Shown here in pieces: positions 15,286 through 24,621 of a stretch of DNA of 30,900 bases. Source of the stretch: Candidatus Falkowbacteria bacterium UBA917. Lineage in GTDB: Bacteria; Patescibacteriota; Patescibacteriia; Patescibacteriales; Patescibacteriaceae. The stretch covers positions 640-31,539 of the forward strand of contig DBEB01000013.1 in the NCBI GenBank assembly GCA_002293855.1. Direction: 5' to 3'. The notes beneath the pieces were generated by a model. The model saw only the letters and a program-made list of their open reading frames with translations, was not told the DNA's origin and did not search any database. Numbering within the stretch: the stretch's first letter is position 1; each line of letters opens with the position of its first letter. Position numbers and translations under genes: made by a program.

Positions 15286-16372
15286 ATGAACGAAGTAGTT
15301 AATAAAATTAAAGAGTTGCGTGAGCGTGCCCTAGAAATGTGGAGGTTACTTTGACCTAGATCAGCGCTTGGTGGAAATTAAAAATCTAGAGCAGGCTACT
15401 AGTGAGCCTGATTTTTGGTTGGATCAAAAAAAAGCAGTGGTAGTTGGCAAGAGATTAGAAGCTGCCAAACAAGAGACCGATGTCTGGCAGAAGTTACTAG
15501 CTGAGATTGCTGATGCAGAGGAGCTAGTAGCTTTGGAAGATTTGGATCAGCAGATGATTGATACTTTGGCTCAGCAAGTTAAACAATTAACTACTAGGCT
15601 TGATGGTTTGGAGTTCTATGTCTTGTTTAACGGTCCTTATGACCGAGCGGATGCGATTATTTCAATTCACGCTGGCACTGGTGGCGTGGAGGCTCAGGAC
15701 TGGGCGCAGATGCTCGAGCGAATGTATAGTCGTTTTGTCGAAGAACGTGGTTGGCAAATGGAGATTATTGATCGGGTACTCGCTAATGAAGCAGGAATTA
15801 AGCGAGTGATGATCAGTGTCAAAGGGGCTTGGGCTTATGGTCATCTCCGCAGTGAGTCGGGAGTACATCGGCTAGTCCGAATCTCGCCTTTTGATGCTGA
15901 GCAATTAAGGCAAACATCATTTGCTCTTGTAGAAGTTTTGCCGGATTTGCCAGAAACTGAAGCGATGGTAATTAGTGAAACTGAATTAGAATGGGAGTTC
16001 CATCGTGCAGGTGGCCCTGGTGGTCAAAATGTTAATAAGGTGTCATCAGCGGTGCGTCTCAAGCATCTACCGTCCGGTATAGTGGTGGAGTGTCGCAGTG
16101 AACGATCACAACATCAAAACCGAGCCATGGCCTTGTCGATTTTGCGAGCTAAGTTACTCGAACGACAAGAAGCAGAGAAGCTAGAGGATATTGGTAAGAT
16201 CAAAGGTAAAGTCGAGCGAGCGGAATGGGGGAGGCAGATTAGATCTTATGTCTTACAGCCCTATCAAATGGTCAAGGATCATCGGACGAATTATAGTGAG
16301 ACCGATACGACAGCGGTGCTCGATGGTGAGATAATGGGTTTTGTGGAGAGTCATTTGCGAGACAAGAGATAG
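15286..16372 (+). CDS. prfB: Peptide chain release factor 2 (RF2), with programmed +1 frameshift
   Basis: RF2 terminates translation at UGA and UAA. The first frame starts at ATG 15286 and meets an in-frame TGA at 15352-15354 after 22 codons. Slipping +1 on CTT continues in the second frame to 16372 and gives a 361-residue full-length RF2. Key motifs are present: the stop-codon-reading SPF tripeptide (VRISPFDAEQLRQTSF) and the GGQ motif (HRAGGPGGQNVNK) that triggers peptide release. The N-terminal residues encoded before the shift (NEVVNKIKELRERALEMWRLL) match the RF2 start, so the first reading frame belongs to the gene. It is not a pseudogene. Four bases separate it from comEC. Confidence 0.95.
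15341..15355 (+). other. prfB: prfB programmed +1 frameshift site
   Basis: GGAGG (15341-15345), three bases, then CTT TGA C (15349-15355). The internal Shine-Dalgarno-like element stands three bases before CTT, the same spacing as in E. coli prfB. Low RF2 leaves the UGA unread, the ribosome slips to the +1 frame and more RF2 is made: an autoregulatory loop. Confidence 0.93.
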
Positions 16373-16376
16373 TTTT

Positions 16377-17861
16377 ATGTTAAAAATTGCGGCTAGTCCG
16401 GCAAATTATTTGCGACTTGGCGCAAGTGGTTTTTTGTGCGGGGTGGCTCTCGCCAGTTTTTTGCCGGTGGTGGTTTTTGATAAGTTGTGGATCTGGTCAC
16501 TCTTGGTTGCTGTTAGTTTGGTATTTTTTGTTAGTATTAAATTTGATTATTTTCGATGGAGCTTAGTGGCTCTATTTTTTGTGGTCGGTATTTGGCGTTT
16601 TGCTTGGGATTATAGTCAGAGTCAAGCGGTAATTAATTTGCCGAATGGCCTTTATAATGCTGAAGCTGAAATCGTTGAGTCGCCACGTTGGGTGAGAGGT
16701 GGTCAGGAGTTGATTGTTGATTTGGCGAGCGGATCAAAACGAAATCTCATCAGTGTTAAAACTGGTTATAGTCAGGCTTATCAGGCTGGTCAGAGGATTT
16801 GGTTAAAGTGTCGTTTGCGTAAAACAGAAAATAATCAAAGTTATTTACGAGCTCGGGATCTGGCTAGTGCATGCTATCAAGCGGAGATTACGGTGCTTGA
16901 TAGTCGGATGAGTTGGTTAGCTAAATTGAGGGTTTATCTAGCTGAGAGTATTAGCAAGGTAAGCCCAGAACCAGCGGCAGCTTTGGCGACGGCGATGCTG
17001 TTTGGTCAGCGACATGCCTTGTCACCGTTTTTACTTAAATCTTTTAGTGATAGTGGCCTGAGTCATTTGATTGCGATTTCGGGGATGAATATTAGTTTGC
17101 TAGTGTGGTTAATGATGTTGGGGGCTTTGGCTGTAGGTTTATCTAGGAGACAGGCTTATTATTTAACGATTTTATTGATAGGGTTATTTGTAGTTTTGGT
17201 GGGGGCGGAAGCGTCGGTAGTGCGAGCGGCTCTGATGGGACTGCTAGTCATCTCAGCTCCGCAAGTCGGGCGGCAGGCTAATTTTAAACATATCTTGATA
17301 GTGAGCGCGGCTCTGATGGTACTGATTAAACCGACTTGGTTGATCTTTGATTTGGGTTTTCAGTTGTCTTTTTTGGCGTTAGCGGGACTGGTTTATTTTT
17401 ATTCTGGTCTAGAATTGTGTTTTGAAAAATTAATAGTGACTTGGCCAGAGTGGTTGATGAGGATAGTTAAAGTTCCGATGGTGATTGTGATAGCGACGGT
17501 GTCGGCACAACTTTTGACTTTGCCACTGCTTGCTTGGCGTTTTGGTTATCTGTCGATGGTGAGTATTCCGGCTAATGTTATGACAGTTTGGACGATGCCA
17601 CTAGTTATGATTGGTGGCTTGATAGCGACTCTGATGAGTTTATTGTCTGATTGGTTGGGGCTGCTCGCTTGGTTGCCGATGGGTCTTTTGCTTGATTATA
17701 TTATCTGGGTCAGTAATTATTTTGCCAGCTGGCCGAGCGCGACTTGGCAGATACCCGACTGGGCGGCGCTGCTGCTCGTGTTACTATATATTCCAGAATA
17801 TTACTTGGCTAAGTATTTGGCTCTGGTAGTTGCAAGCAGTGACAGGAAGCAATTTTTGTGA
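16377..17861 (+). CDS. comEC: ComEC/Rec2-type DNA uptake channel protein, without the metallo-beta-lactamase domain
   Basis: ComEC moves single-stranded DNA across the inner membrane during natural transformation. The 494-residue product has N-terminal membrane helices and a soluble OB-like region (about residues 85-180), then the competence domain with the signature DSGLSHLIAISGMNISL and many further helices. It ends soon after the last helices (LLVLLYIPEYYLAKYL), so the C-terminal metallo-beta-lactamase domain of full-length ComEC (typically 700-800 residues) is missing. A matching domain is encoded alone at 25244-26098. ATG 16377, 4 bases after prfB, is chosen because an upstream in-frame TTG would extend into the prfB coding end. 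Confidence 0.88.
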   Translation: MLKIAASPANYLRLGASGFLCGVALASFLPVVVFDKLWIWSLLVAVSLVFFVSIKFDYFRWSLVALFFVVGIWRFAWDYSQSQAVINLPNGLYNAEAEIVESPRWVRGGQELIVDLASGSKRNLISVKTGYSQAYQAGQRIWLKCRLRKTENNQSYLRARDLASACYQAEITVLDSRMSWLAKLRVYLAESISKVSPEPAAALATAMLFGQRHALSPFLLKSFSDSGLSHLIAISGMNISLLVWLMMLGALAVGLSRRQAYYLTILLIGLFVVLVGAEASVVRAALMGLLVISAPQVGRQANFKHILIVSAALMVLIKPTWLIFDLGFQLSFLALAGLVYFYSGLELCFEKLIVTWPEWLMRIVKVPMVIVIATVSAQLLTLPLLAWRFGYLSMVSIPANVMTVWTMPLVMIGGLIATLMSLLSDWLGLLAWLPMGLLLDYIIWVSNYFASWPSATWQIPDWAALLLVLLYIPEYYLAKYLALVVASSDRKQFL

Positions 17862-17910
17862 TAGAGTTATCTAATAAAGAGTGATCTTCAATTTGTTTTT
17901 GTTAGTTTTT

Positions 17911-19197
17911 ATGACCATATCTAATCAACCGCCCAAGGGTACTGCTGACTGGTTCCCAGAGGAGTTTCAAATTCGTAAGTATATTTTTGATACTTGGCGT
18001 CGTGTTTGTGCTGGTTATGGTTATCAAGAATATTTGACACCGCTCGTGGAGAGCGCGGATATTTACCGAGCCAAGTCTGGTGAAGATATCGGTGGCAAAG
18101 AATTAATGAGTTTTTTTGACCAAGCTGGTCGAGAATTATCGATTCGTCCAGAAATGACACCGAGCGTAACTCGCTTGGTTAGTCAGATTTATGATAGCTC
18201 ACCCAAGCCGATTCGCTATTTTTCGATTGCTAATTTTATGCGCAATGAAAAACCACAGCGTGGTCGCAATCGAGAATTTTGGCAGCTCAATGTCGACGTG
18301 TTTGGTAACAAGGGCGAGACAGCCGAGTTGGAGATTTTACAAATGGCTTTGGATATAGTGTTGGCTTTTAATCCGCCACAATATGCTTTTATTTTGTGCC
18401 TTAACCATCGTCAATTGATCGATGCGGCAGTGGCACTGGTTAGTCCTGATCCATCGCAGAATAAGTCTATTATCTCATTGATGGATAAATGGCAAAAGAT
18501 GTCTTGGATGGATTTTTCTGGGGCGATGGCCAAATTGGGTGTTGACGAAGATGGTTTAGAAAAATTACAGAGCTTTTTGTCAGCAACCAGTGTCAAAGAA
18601 TTAGTAACGGCTTTGCCGGAGCTAGCTAGTAACGAAGGCTTGATGGCGATCAAGCAAGTCATGACTGATTTGGAATTGCTTGGTTATGGAGAATATCTAG
18701 AGTTTAAGCCAAGCATCATCAGAGGCTTTGATTATTATGACGGTCTAGTCTTTGAAATGTTTGATAATCACCCTGATAATAAGCGGGCGATGTTTGGTGG
18801 TGGTCGTTATAATGGTCTGGCTGGTATTTTTGGAGCCAAGAGCTTCCCGGCGGTGGGTTTTGCCCCTGGTGATGAGACGACTAAGTTGTTTTTGGAGAGC
18901 TGGGGTTTGCTCGATCAGATTAAAAAGGAAAGCAAAGTGGAGCGTTACTACGTACCCTTGTTATCAGAGAAATTGCGACTCAAGACTATGAGGCTGGCTC
19001 AGAATTTGCGCTCTGATGGTAAAGTTGTGGAATTGGGACTGGAAGAACAAAAGTTAAATAAAGCTTTGGAATACGCTAACAAGTCTGGTGCTGATAAGGT
19101 GGTGATCTTTGGTCAATACGAAGATGAAATGGCTATGTATAAGCTCAAGGATATGGCTAATGGTGAGGAGCAAGAATGCAAATGGAAAAATAATTGA
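17911..19197 (+). CDS. hisS: Histidyl-tRNA synthetase
   Basis: Class II synthetase that charges tRNA-His. The 428-residue product starts with PPKGTADWFPEEFQIRKYI, the usual HisRS beginning. Motif 1 surrounds TPLVESADIYRAKSG. Motif 2 reads RYFSIANFMRNEKPQRGRNREFWQLNVDVFG, the HisRS pattern with the catalytic Arg. The histidine-binding peptide reads RGFDYYDGLVFE and motif 3 includes GGGRYNGLAG. A short anticodon-binding domain follows (YYVPLLSEKLRLKTMRLAQNLR). ATG 17911 is preferred over a GTG at 17881, which would add a hydrophobic stretch foreign to the family. No Shine-Dalgarno site is visible. It lies 49 bases after comEC in the same direction. Confidence 0.95.
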   Translation: MTISNQPPKGTADWFPEEFQIRKYIFDTWRRVCAGYGYQEYLTPLVESADIYRAKSGEDIGGKELMSFFDQAGRELSIRPEMTPSVTRLVSQIYDSSPKPIRYFSIANFMRNEKPQRGRNREFWQLNVDVFGNKGETAELEILQMALDIVLAFNPPQYAFILCLNHRQLIDAAVALVSPDPSQNKSIISLMDKWQKMSWMDFSGAMAKLGVDEDGLEKLQSFLSATSVKELVTALPELASNEGLMAIKQVMTDLELLGYGEYLEFKPSIIRGFDYYDGLVFEMFDNHPDNKRAMFGGGRYNGLAGIFGAKSFPAVGFAPGDETTKLFLESWGLLDQIKKESKVERYYVPLLSEKLRLKTMRLAQNLRSDGKVVELGLEEQKLNKALEYANKSGADKVVIFGQYEDEMAMYKLKDMANGEEQECKWKNN

Positions 19198-19241
19198 AAA
19201 TTTATTAATTAATTTAGGCAGTCGAGAGCTGTCGAAATAGT

Positions 19242-22200
19242 ATGAGGGGTTCTTTGACAATTAAAGAAAGAAGCTTAGTAATCGCTAGCCTGTTTGTTAG
19301 CGGTTTTTTATTTTGGGAAGTTGTAGGAGTGTCAGCGGCGACGATTAGTAGCGCTGGTGATGGTAAATGGAGTGAAGTGACTACTTGGAACAGTACGACT
19401 AAGACTGGCAAAATTACTTTTGCTGATGATTCGCTAGAAGTTTTGGGTGTCGATACTTTGTTTATGACCGAATTATCGGTCGGTAGTATTGTAAAGGCGA
19501 CGGTTAGTCGTGGTTCGGTCTCCATGACTGTAGCGACGATTATCGATGATAAACATTTGACAGTGACGGCTTTGCCGAGCTTTGATTCGGGTGTAGCGAA
19601 AACTTTTAGTGCTAGTATCTTACCAAGACCAAATGATGAAGTGATTATTAGTAGCGGTGATCAAGTTGTTGTGGACCTTGATACTAGTGTCGCTAGTTTG
19701 AGCTTTCCGACTAACAATACTGGTAGTAGTTCTTTGACTCTCGATCCTGGTCGAACTTTGACAGTGGCAACTACTGTGACTATTCCTCGTGCCAGTAGTC
19801 CGGCCTTTAATATTTTGAATGTCGCTAACGGCCACCTAATAACTGGTTCGATACATTTTGGTAATGGCGGTACGCCATCAGCCAAAAGGCATCAGCTGTG
19901 GATTGGTGATGGTCTTGCGACTGTAACTAATGTTACTCAGATGGGTAGTTCTGGTAGTGCTTTAATTAATTTTAATGGTGTCGGCAAATTGCAAGTGGCG
20001 GGGGAGTTTTTGAATAGTTCGACAGCGACTTTGGTGCCTGGTTTGGGGACGATTGAATACAATGGTGAGTCTGTTCAAACTGTGAGTGTTTTTAATTATC
20101 ATAATTTGATTTTGTCAGGCTTACTCATCAAGACAATGTTGGCTGAAACAGTGATTGCTGGCGAGCTGAGTATTGCGCCAACTGGCACAGCTAAGGCGAA
20201 ATTGGTAATTGGTCAACAGATTCAAAGTGGAACTTTGATTTTGGGTGGAGTGATGCGTAAGGCTGGTACTTGGGGAGCGAGTGAGGCGGTGACTACTTAT
20301 CATGAAGATAGTTTCTTTGCTCCCGGTGATGGAGTGTTGTTAGTCTTGAACGGTGGCTCGACAAAAGCTGAAGTGACAAGCTGGCCTACGGTCTCGGCGA
20401 TTAGTTATGGTCAGAGTCTAGGTGAAGCTAGTTTAGCTGGTGGAGTGGCAACAGTACCTGGAACTTTTGCATGGTCACAAGCAGCTGATCGACCTAATGA
20501 AATTGGTTTGATTAGTAGAGAATTAGTCTTTAGGCCGACTGATACTGGTGCTTATGACCTTGTTTATGGATCGGTGCAATTAGAAGTTTTGCCAAAAGAG
20601 CTCAGTCCTAGCGTGAGCGCTCAAGACAAGATTTATGATGGTGTGACTGTAGCTGAGGCTGATTGTAATGTGACTGGATTAACTGGTGATGAGTTAGTTT
20701 GTGAAGTTGCTAGTGCTAATTTTGATAATCCTAATGTCGGTAATAATAAATTGGTAACTGTGAATGGTTTGCATTTGACTGGAGCAGCGGCTGATAAGTA
20801 TAAGCTAGTTGATAGTGCTGTCACAACTGAAGCGAGTATTAATAAAAGACCGATAAGTATTATAGCTGATAGCAAGTCAAAGATTGTTGGTGACAGTGAT
20901 CCAGAATTAACTTATGTGCTTAGCGCTGGGTCGCTGGCTCATGGAGATCTGTGGAGCGGTGTTTTGGTCCGGGCTAGTGGCGAAGATCCAGGAGTTTATC
21001 CGATTGGCTTGGGTGATCTGCGAGTAAATGATAATTATACTTTGCAATTTACAGCTGCTAATCTAGTGATCAGTGAGCAGGCGGTAGTGGAAGTACGAGC
21101 TGATAGTCAAAGTATAGTCTACGGTCAGTTACCTAGTGATTTTACTTTTAGTTATCTCGGTTTGGTGAGTGGTGATGATGCGAGTGTGATTGATCTGCCA
21201 CCGGTTTGTGCAATCAGTGGTGATCATAGCGCTGTTGGTGTTTATCCAATTATTTGTTCGGGAGCAAGTGATGATAGTTATGATTTTAGTTATCAATCTG
21301 GTACTTTGACGGTTACTAAGGCGTCGGCGGCACTAGAGTTATATGACTTACAACAAAGTTATACAGCTAGTTCAAAGTCGGTCACTGTGACAACTAATCC
21401 AAGCGGGCTCTCGACTGAGATTTTGTATAAGGGATCTGATCAAGAGCCAAGTGCGGCTGGTACTTATGAAGTGACAGTGAGTATTGTCGATCAAAATTAT
21501 ACGGGAAGCACTAGTGGAGTTTTGAAGATTGATAAAGCTGAGTTGAGGGTAACTGATCTATTGGTGCTTGATAAGATTTATGACGGTACAACTCTAGCTA
21601 GTCTGGATCTCGATCAAGCTAAGCTAGTCGGAGTAATGGGAGATGATAGTTTGGAATTGTCGTCTTCTGCAGCATTGGCTAATTTTGAAAATAGAAATGT
21701 TGGTAATGACAAATTAGTTAATGTGACTGGCTTAAAATTACTGGGTCTTGAGTCTGATAATTACTTGTTGATGGTACCAGAGCTCAGAGCTGATATTAGT
21801 CAGCGTCAGCTAACTGTTCAAGCTGTTACTGACACCAAGGATTATGATGGTAATGTTAGCTCGGATAAAAAGCCGATAATAACCAGTGGTTCTTTGGCTA
21901 CTGGTGATAGTATTAATTTGAGTCAGAGTTTTGACTTGGCTCTAGTTGGCACTGCTAAAGTGCTGAAGCCAAGTGCTGTGGTTGATGATGGTAATGGAGC
22001 TCTTAATTATCTAGTGAGTTTTGTTAATGATGAAACTGGTGTGATTAAAGAAGTTGTTGTGAGTGCGCCACCAGCTAGCGGTGGGTCTGCTTCAGTGCCT
22101 GAAAGTCCTAAGCCTGCTTATTCAGCTGGTATAATCATTGATAGTTATTGTCGCGATCTGTTCTATGGCGAATGGTCAGAATGTCAAATGCAAAAACAAA

Positions 22201-22502
22201 CCAGAGTAATCCTAACTAGAGTGCCAAGTAACTGTCAGCTGACTCCTAGTCAACAAGAGACTTTGATTAGAGGTTGTGGTCAGTCATTGATCAGTGAAGC
22301 GAAGCAAGAAGTTTTGGGGGCTAAGATTTATGCCGATGGGACTTTTTTGAAAGCTTCGGGTGTCAAGATTTATTGGATTATCAAGGGCTCCAAATATCAT
22401 GTGAAGAATTTGGCGGAGTTGTGGTCTTATAAGCCAAAAGTAATTATCAGAGTAACTGAGGAGTTGCTAGCTCGGTATCCTGATCGTTTGACTGTGAGAT
22501 AG
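19242..22502 (+). CDS. Large secreted surface protein with MBG/YDG repeats and a thrombospondin-like Cys domain
   Basis: The 1086-residue product has a signal peptide (cleavage near VGVSAA, residue 33) and a beta-rich, Ser/Thr/Gly-rich N-terminal half like passenger or adhesin regions. YDG-type repeats begin near 462 (DKIYDGVT), 776 (DKIYDGTT) and 864 (TKDYDGNV). Between them are MBG-like repeats (SKIVGDSDPELTY near 545, SIVYGQLPSDFTF near 623) and a further Ig-like one. Residues ~968-1011 are a small Cys domain (C..YGEWSEC...TR...C...C) of thrombospondin type-1 character. The last ~60 residues (GTFLKASGVKIYWIIKGSKYHVKNL) form a module also seen at the end of other Patescibacteria exoproteins. 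No sortase motif or C-terminal membrane helix is visible. Adhesion to a host or partner is inference. A strong terminator follows. Confidence 0.85.
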   Translation: MRGSLTIKERSLVIASLFVSGFLFWEVVGVSAATISSAGDGKWSEVTTWNSTTKTGKITFADDSLEVLGVDTLFMTELSVGSIVKATVSRGSVSMTVATIIDDKHLTVTALPSFDSGVAKTFSASILPRPNDEVIISSGDQVVVDLDTSVASLSFPTNNTGSSSLTLDPGRTLTVATTVTIPRASSPAFNILNVANGHLITGSIHFGNGGTPSAKRHQLWIGDGLATVTNVTQMGSSGSALINFNGVGKLQVAGEFLNSSTATLVPGLGTIEYNGESVQTVSVFNYHNLILSGLLIKTMLAETVIAGELSIAPTGTAKAKLVIGQQIQSGTLILGGVMRKAGTWGASEAVTTYHEDSFFAPGDGVLLVLNGGSTKAEVTSWPTVSAISYGQSLGEASLAGGVATVPGTFAWSQAADRPNEIGLISRELVFRPTDTGAYDLVYGSVQLEVLPKELSPSVSAQDKIYDGVTVAEADCNVTGLTGDELVCEVASANFDNPNVGNNKLVTVNGLHLTGAAADKYKLVDSAVTTEASINKRPISIIADSKSKIVGDSDPELTYVLSAGSLAHGDLWSGVLVRASGEDPGVYPIGLGDLRVNDNYTLQFTAANLVISEQAVVEVRADSQSIVYGQLPSDFTFSYLGLVSGDDASVIDLPPVCAISGDHSAVGVYPIICSGASDDSYDFSYQSGTLTVTKASAALELYDLQQSYTASSKSVTVTTNPSGLSTEILYKGSDQEPSAAGTYEVTVSIVDQNYTGSTSGVLKIDKAELRVTDLLVLDKIYDGTTLASLDLDQAKLVGVMGDDSLELSSSAALANFENRNVGNDKLVNVTGLKLLGLESDNYLLMVPELRADISQRQLTVQAVTDTKDYDGNVSSDKKPIITSGSLATGDSINLSQSFDLALVGTAKVLKPSAVVDDGNGALNYLVSFVNDETGVIKEVVVSAPPASGGSASVPESPKPAYSAGIIIDSYCRDLFYGEWSECQMQKQTRVILTRVPSNCQLTPSQQETLIRGCGQSLISEAKQEVLGAKIYADGTFLKASGVKIYWIIKGSKYHVKNLAELWSYKPKVIIRVTEELLARYPDRLTVR

Positions 22503-22505
22503 ATA

Positions 22506-22538
22506 AAAAAATAATCCGCTTGTGGCGGATTATTTTTT
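22506..22538. terminator. Bidirectional terminator between the MBG/YDG gene and rpmA
   Basis: A 14-bp stem (AAAAAATAATCCGC / GCGGATTATTTTTT) with loop TTGTG is flanked by A and T runs, so it can stop transcription from both sides. The rpmA stop codon lies two bases beyond. Confidence 0.9.
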
Positions 22539-22539
22539 A

Positions 22540-22812
22540 TTATTTGACGCTGACGATAGTTTTTAGTTTGAGACGACCGTCGAACTTGGTGACTTTACGG
22601 TGGGAGTAGGCGACTTTGCCGCTTGCTACCGAGTAGAGGGTATCATCACGACCGACTTTGACATTGGTGCCAGGGGCATACTTGGTGCCACGCTGTCTGA
22701 TAATGATTTGTCCGATTTTGATGGCCTCACCGTGGTTAACTTTGAGTCCCAAGCGCTGACTGGCGCTATCGCGACCCAATCTTGTTGAGCCACCAGCTTT
22801 CTTATGAGCCAT
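22540..22812 (-). CDS. rpmA: 50S ribosomal protein L27
   Basis: L27 sits at the peptidyl transferase centre, where its N-terminal tail contacts tRNA. The 90-residue product has the family start MAHKKAGGSTRLGRDSASQRLGLK and the signature GQIIIRQRGTKYAPG followed by VGRDDTLYSVASGKV. The N-terminus begins directly with MAHKKAGG, so there is no cleavable presequence of the Firmicutes type. The L21 gene (rplU), often next to rpmA, is not here. A consensus-like promoter lies about 47 bases upstream of the ATG. Confidence 0.97.
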   Translation of the reverse strand: MAHKKAGGSTRLGRDSASQRLGLKVNHGEAIKIGQIIIRQRGTKYAPGTNVKVGRDDTLYSVASGKVAYSHRKVTKFDGRLKLKTIVSVK

Positions 22813-22858
22813 AGGGTTTTACTTGCAGATAAGTATTAGTTTTCGTAATTCAGGCTTA

Positions 22859-22887
22859 ATCCTAACAAAGAGTGGTATTTTTGTCAA
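22859..22887 (-). promoter_or_regulatory. Promoter for rpmA
   Basis: On minus: perfect TTGACA (22882-22887), 17-base spacer, TAGGAT (22859-22864). The predicted start near 22852 leaves a leader of about 40 bases. Confidence 0.75.
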
Positions 22888-22927
22888 TATTAGCCAGAAA
22901 TACCATAGTCTTAGCTATTTTTAGCTA

Positions 22928-22957
22928 TTGACAGTGGCTGGTTTAAGATTGTATGGT
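22928..22957 (+). promoter_or_regulatory. Promoter for the beta-CASP nuclease gene
   Basis: Perfect TTGACA (22928-22933), 18-base spacer, TATGGT (22952-22957). It is divergent from the rpmA promoter, 40 bases away. The leader would be about 48 bases and includes AAGGA at 23001-23005, 6 bases before ATG 23012, one of the few good Shine-Dalgarno sites in the window. Confidence 0.65.
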
Positions 22958-23011
22958 GAGCTTTAAATAAGGGTACTTTGAAATTTTTTAATCAAATTGA
23001 AAGGAATTATC

Positions 23012-24574
23012 ATGGCAAAACCTGATGTTCGCTTGAAATTTTATAGTGGTACAGCTGATGGGCCTTATATTAAGGCTTCTTGTGCTTTGTTAAGCTATAG
23101 AGATAGTGGTGCAGTGGTAAATATTATCATTGATGTTGGTCTGAATGCTAGTAACGCAGAAGGGGCAATGTCTGCTAATCTGGCCTTGGTGGCCAATATC
23201 AATGCGAAGCATATTGATGCGATAGTAATTACTCATGCTCATTGTGATCACGCCGCCTCTGTTCCAGCTATAGTTAGTAGGGGTTTTGGTGGTAGGATTT
23301 TTTGTACTGAGCACACTGGTGAAATCTTGCACCAAGTATTTGCTGACAGTGCCAAGATACAGGAGTCTATTTGCAGAATGCGTAACAAGTCGAAAGCTAA
23401 AAATAAGCAACTGGTCAAAGTAAAAAGCTTTAAACTGGATAATGATCAGAGGTTTTTGGGTAGTTATGATCGGGTCAAAAATAAGTATAAAGCCAAAAGG
23501 CCAGAGTTAGAACTGCCATTGTATGATCAAAATGATGTACTGGCTAGTTGTGATCTGATTAGTCCTAAAGTTTATGGCGAGTGGTTTAAACTCTGTCATA
23601 AAAACATTCATATCAAGTTTTATCAGGCTGGACATGTTCTAGGCTCAGCGATTTGCGTTATAAGGATTCAAGTTGGTCGTGATGAGTTTATGTATATTGG
23701 TTTTGGTGGTGATTTGGGTCGTGATAGCATATTGCTTAATGCTCCAAAGCTAGTGACCGAGAAACTTGATTATTGGGTCTCCGAGTCTACTTATGGCGAC
23801 AGGTCTCATCCTAGCTTGGCTGATGAAAGTGAATTTATGTTTGATGTGTTGCGTCAGGTAATGAGGGTTGGTTTGGGTAGAGTGATTATTCCGGCTTTGG
23901 CTTTGCACCGATCTCAAGAAATGATAGTGACTCTGGTCAAAGCTATGCAAAGTGGTGAGATTCCGAGAATGCCGATTTATTTGCATTCTAAATTAGCTGC
24001 TGGTATTACAGCTATCTACTCTAAAGATTGGGAGAGGTTAAATAAGAAAGCTGGCTTGGACTTTAATCCCTTTTTGACTAGTAGTTTGAGGGTGCTTAAT
24101 AGTGATCAGGATGCCAAAGCTTTAATGAGGTCAAAGGAGCCGATGATTTTAGTATCTAGTTCGGGCATGTGTAATGCTGGGCCGGTGCGTAGTTATTTGC
24201 GACATTGGTTGGGTGATGCTAAAACTACTGTGTTTTTGGTCAGTTATATGGCTGAGAATACATTGGGCAAGCGATTGCAAGATGGCAGTCGCACTGTTCA
24301 TATCGACAAAGAAATAGTAGAAGTGAGAGCGAGGATTTGTTCTTTTAAGGCGTTTTCTGGTCATGCTGATAGTCAAGCTCTGACAAATTATGCAGCTGCT
24401 TTGGTGGATAGACATTCAGAGCGAGTGATGCGGATTTTTATTAATCATGGCACCAGTCTCAGTGCTAAATATTTGAAGGAGAAGATGATTGAGGCAAAGA
24501 TTGCTAAAGATCAAGATATTACCATTCCTAGTTTGGGAGCTGAATATGCGTTAAATATTGAGTATAAGAACTAG
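23012..24574 (+). CDS. Beta-CASP metallo-beta-lactamase ribonuclease (CPSF/YSH1-like, COG1236 type)
   Basis: The 520-residue product combines a metallo-beta-lactamase core with a beta-CASP domain, the architecture of RNA-processing nucleases related to CPSF73 and RNase J. Zinc ligands: THAHCDH (His75, His77, Asp79, His80), GHVLGSA (His208) and GGDLGRD. Beta-CASP features: ESTYGDR, ALHRSQEM, SSGMCNAGP and the late histidine in FSGHAD (His451). It lacks the C-terminal RNase J domain. Compared with typical members it has an insertion of about 60 Lys-rich residues after the first ligands (QESICRMRNKSKAKNK...). The start is fixed by AAGGA 6 bases before ATG 23012. It is probably monocistronic, with promoter before and terminator after. 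RNA processing or decay is the likely role. Confidence 0.88.
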   Translation: MAKPDVRLKFYSGTADGPYIKASCALLSYRDSGAVVNIIIDVGLNASNAEGAMSANLALVANINAKHIDAIVITHAHCDHAASVPAIVSRGFGGRIFCTEHTGEILHQVFADSAKIQESICRMRNKSKAKNKQLVKVKSFKLDNDQRFLGSYDRVKNKYKAKRPELELPLYDQNDVLASCDLISPKVYGEWFKLCHKNIHIKFYQAGHVLGSAICVIRIQVGRDEFMYIGFGGDLGRDSILLNAPKLVTEKLDYWVSESTYGDRSHPSLADESEFMFDVLRQVMRVGLGRVIIPALALHRSQEMIVTLVKAMQSGEIPRMPIYLHSKLAAGITAIYSKDWERLNKKAGLDFNPFLTSSLRVLNSDQDAKALMRSKEPMILVSSSGMCNAGPVRSYLRHWLGDAKTTVFLVSYMAENTLGKRLQDGSRTVHIDKEIVEVRARICSFKAFSGHADSQALTNYAAALVDRHSERVMRIFINHGTSLSAKYLKEKMIEAKIAKDQDITIPSLGAEYALNIEYKN

Positions 24575-24581
24575 TAAAGCT

Positions 24582-24612
24582 AATCCCTGCTAACAAGGCA
24601 GGGATTTTTTTT
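24582..24612 (+). terminator. Terminator of the beta-CASP gene
   Basis: The stem AATCCCTGC (24582-24590) / GCAGGGATT (24598-24606) with a 7-base loop is followed by eight T. The next promoter starts 10 bases later. Confidence 0.9.
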
Positions 24613-24621
24613 ATGGCTTGT

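Noticed and set aside
15286..16372. prfB as a pseudogene with an early stop
   Set aside because: GGAGG and CTT TGA C form the standard frameshift signal, and both frames match RF2.
19620..19885. Minus-strand open frames inside the MBG/YDG gene
   Set aside because: They result from the Ser/Thr/Gly-rich codon pattern of the real gene and have no start signals or domains.
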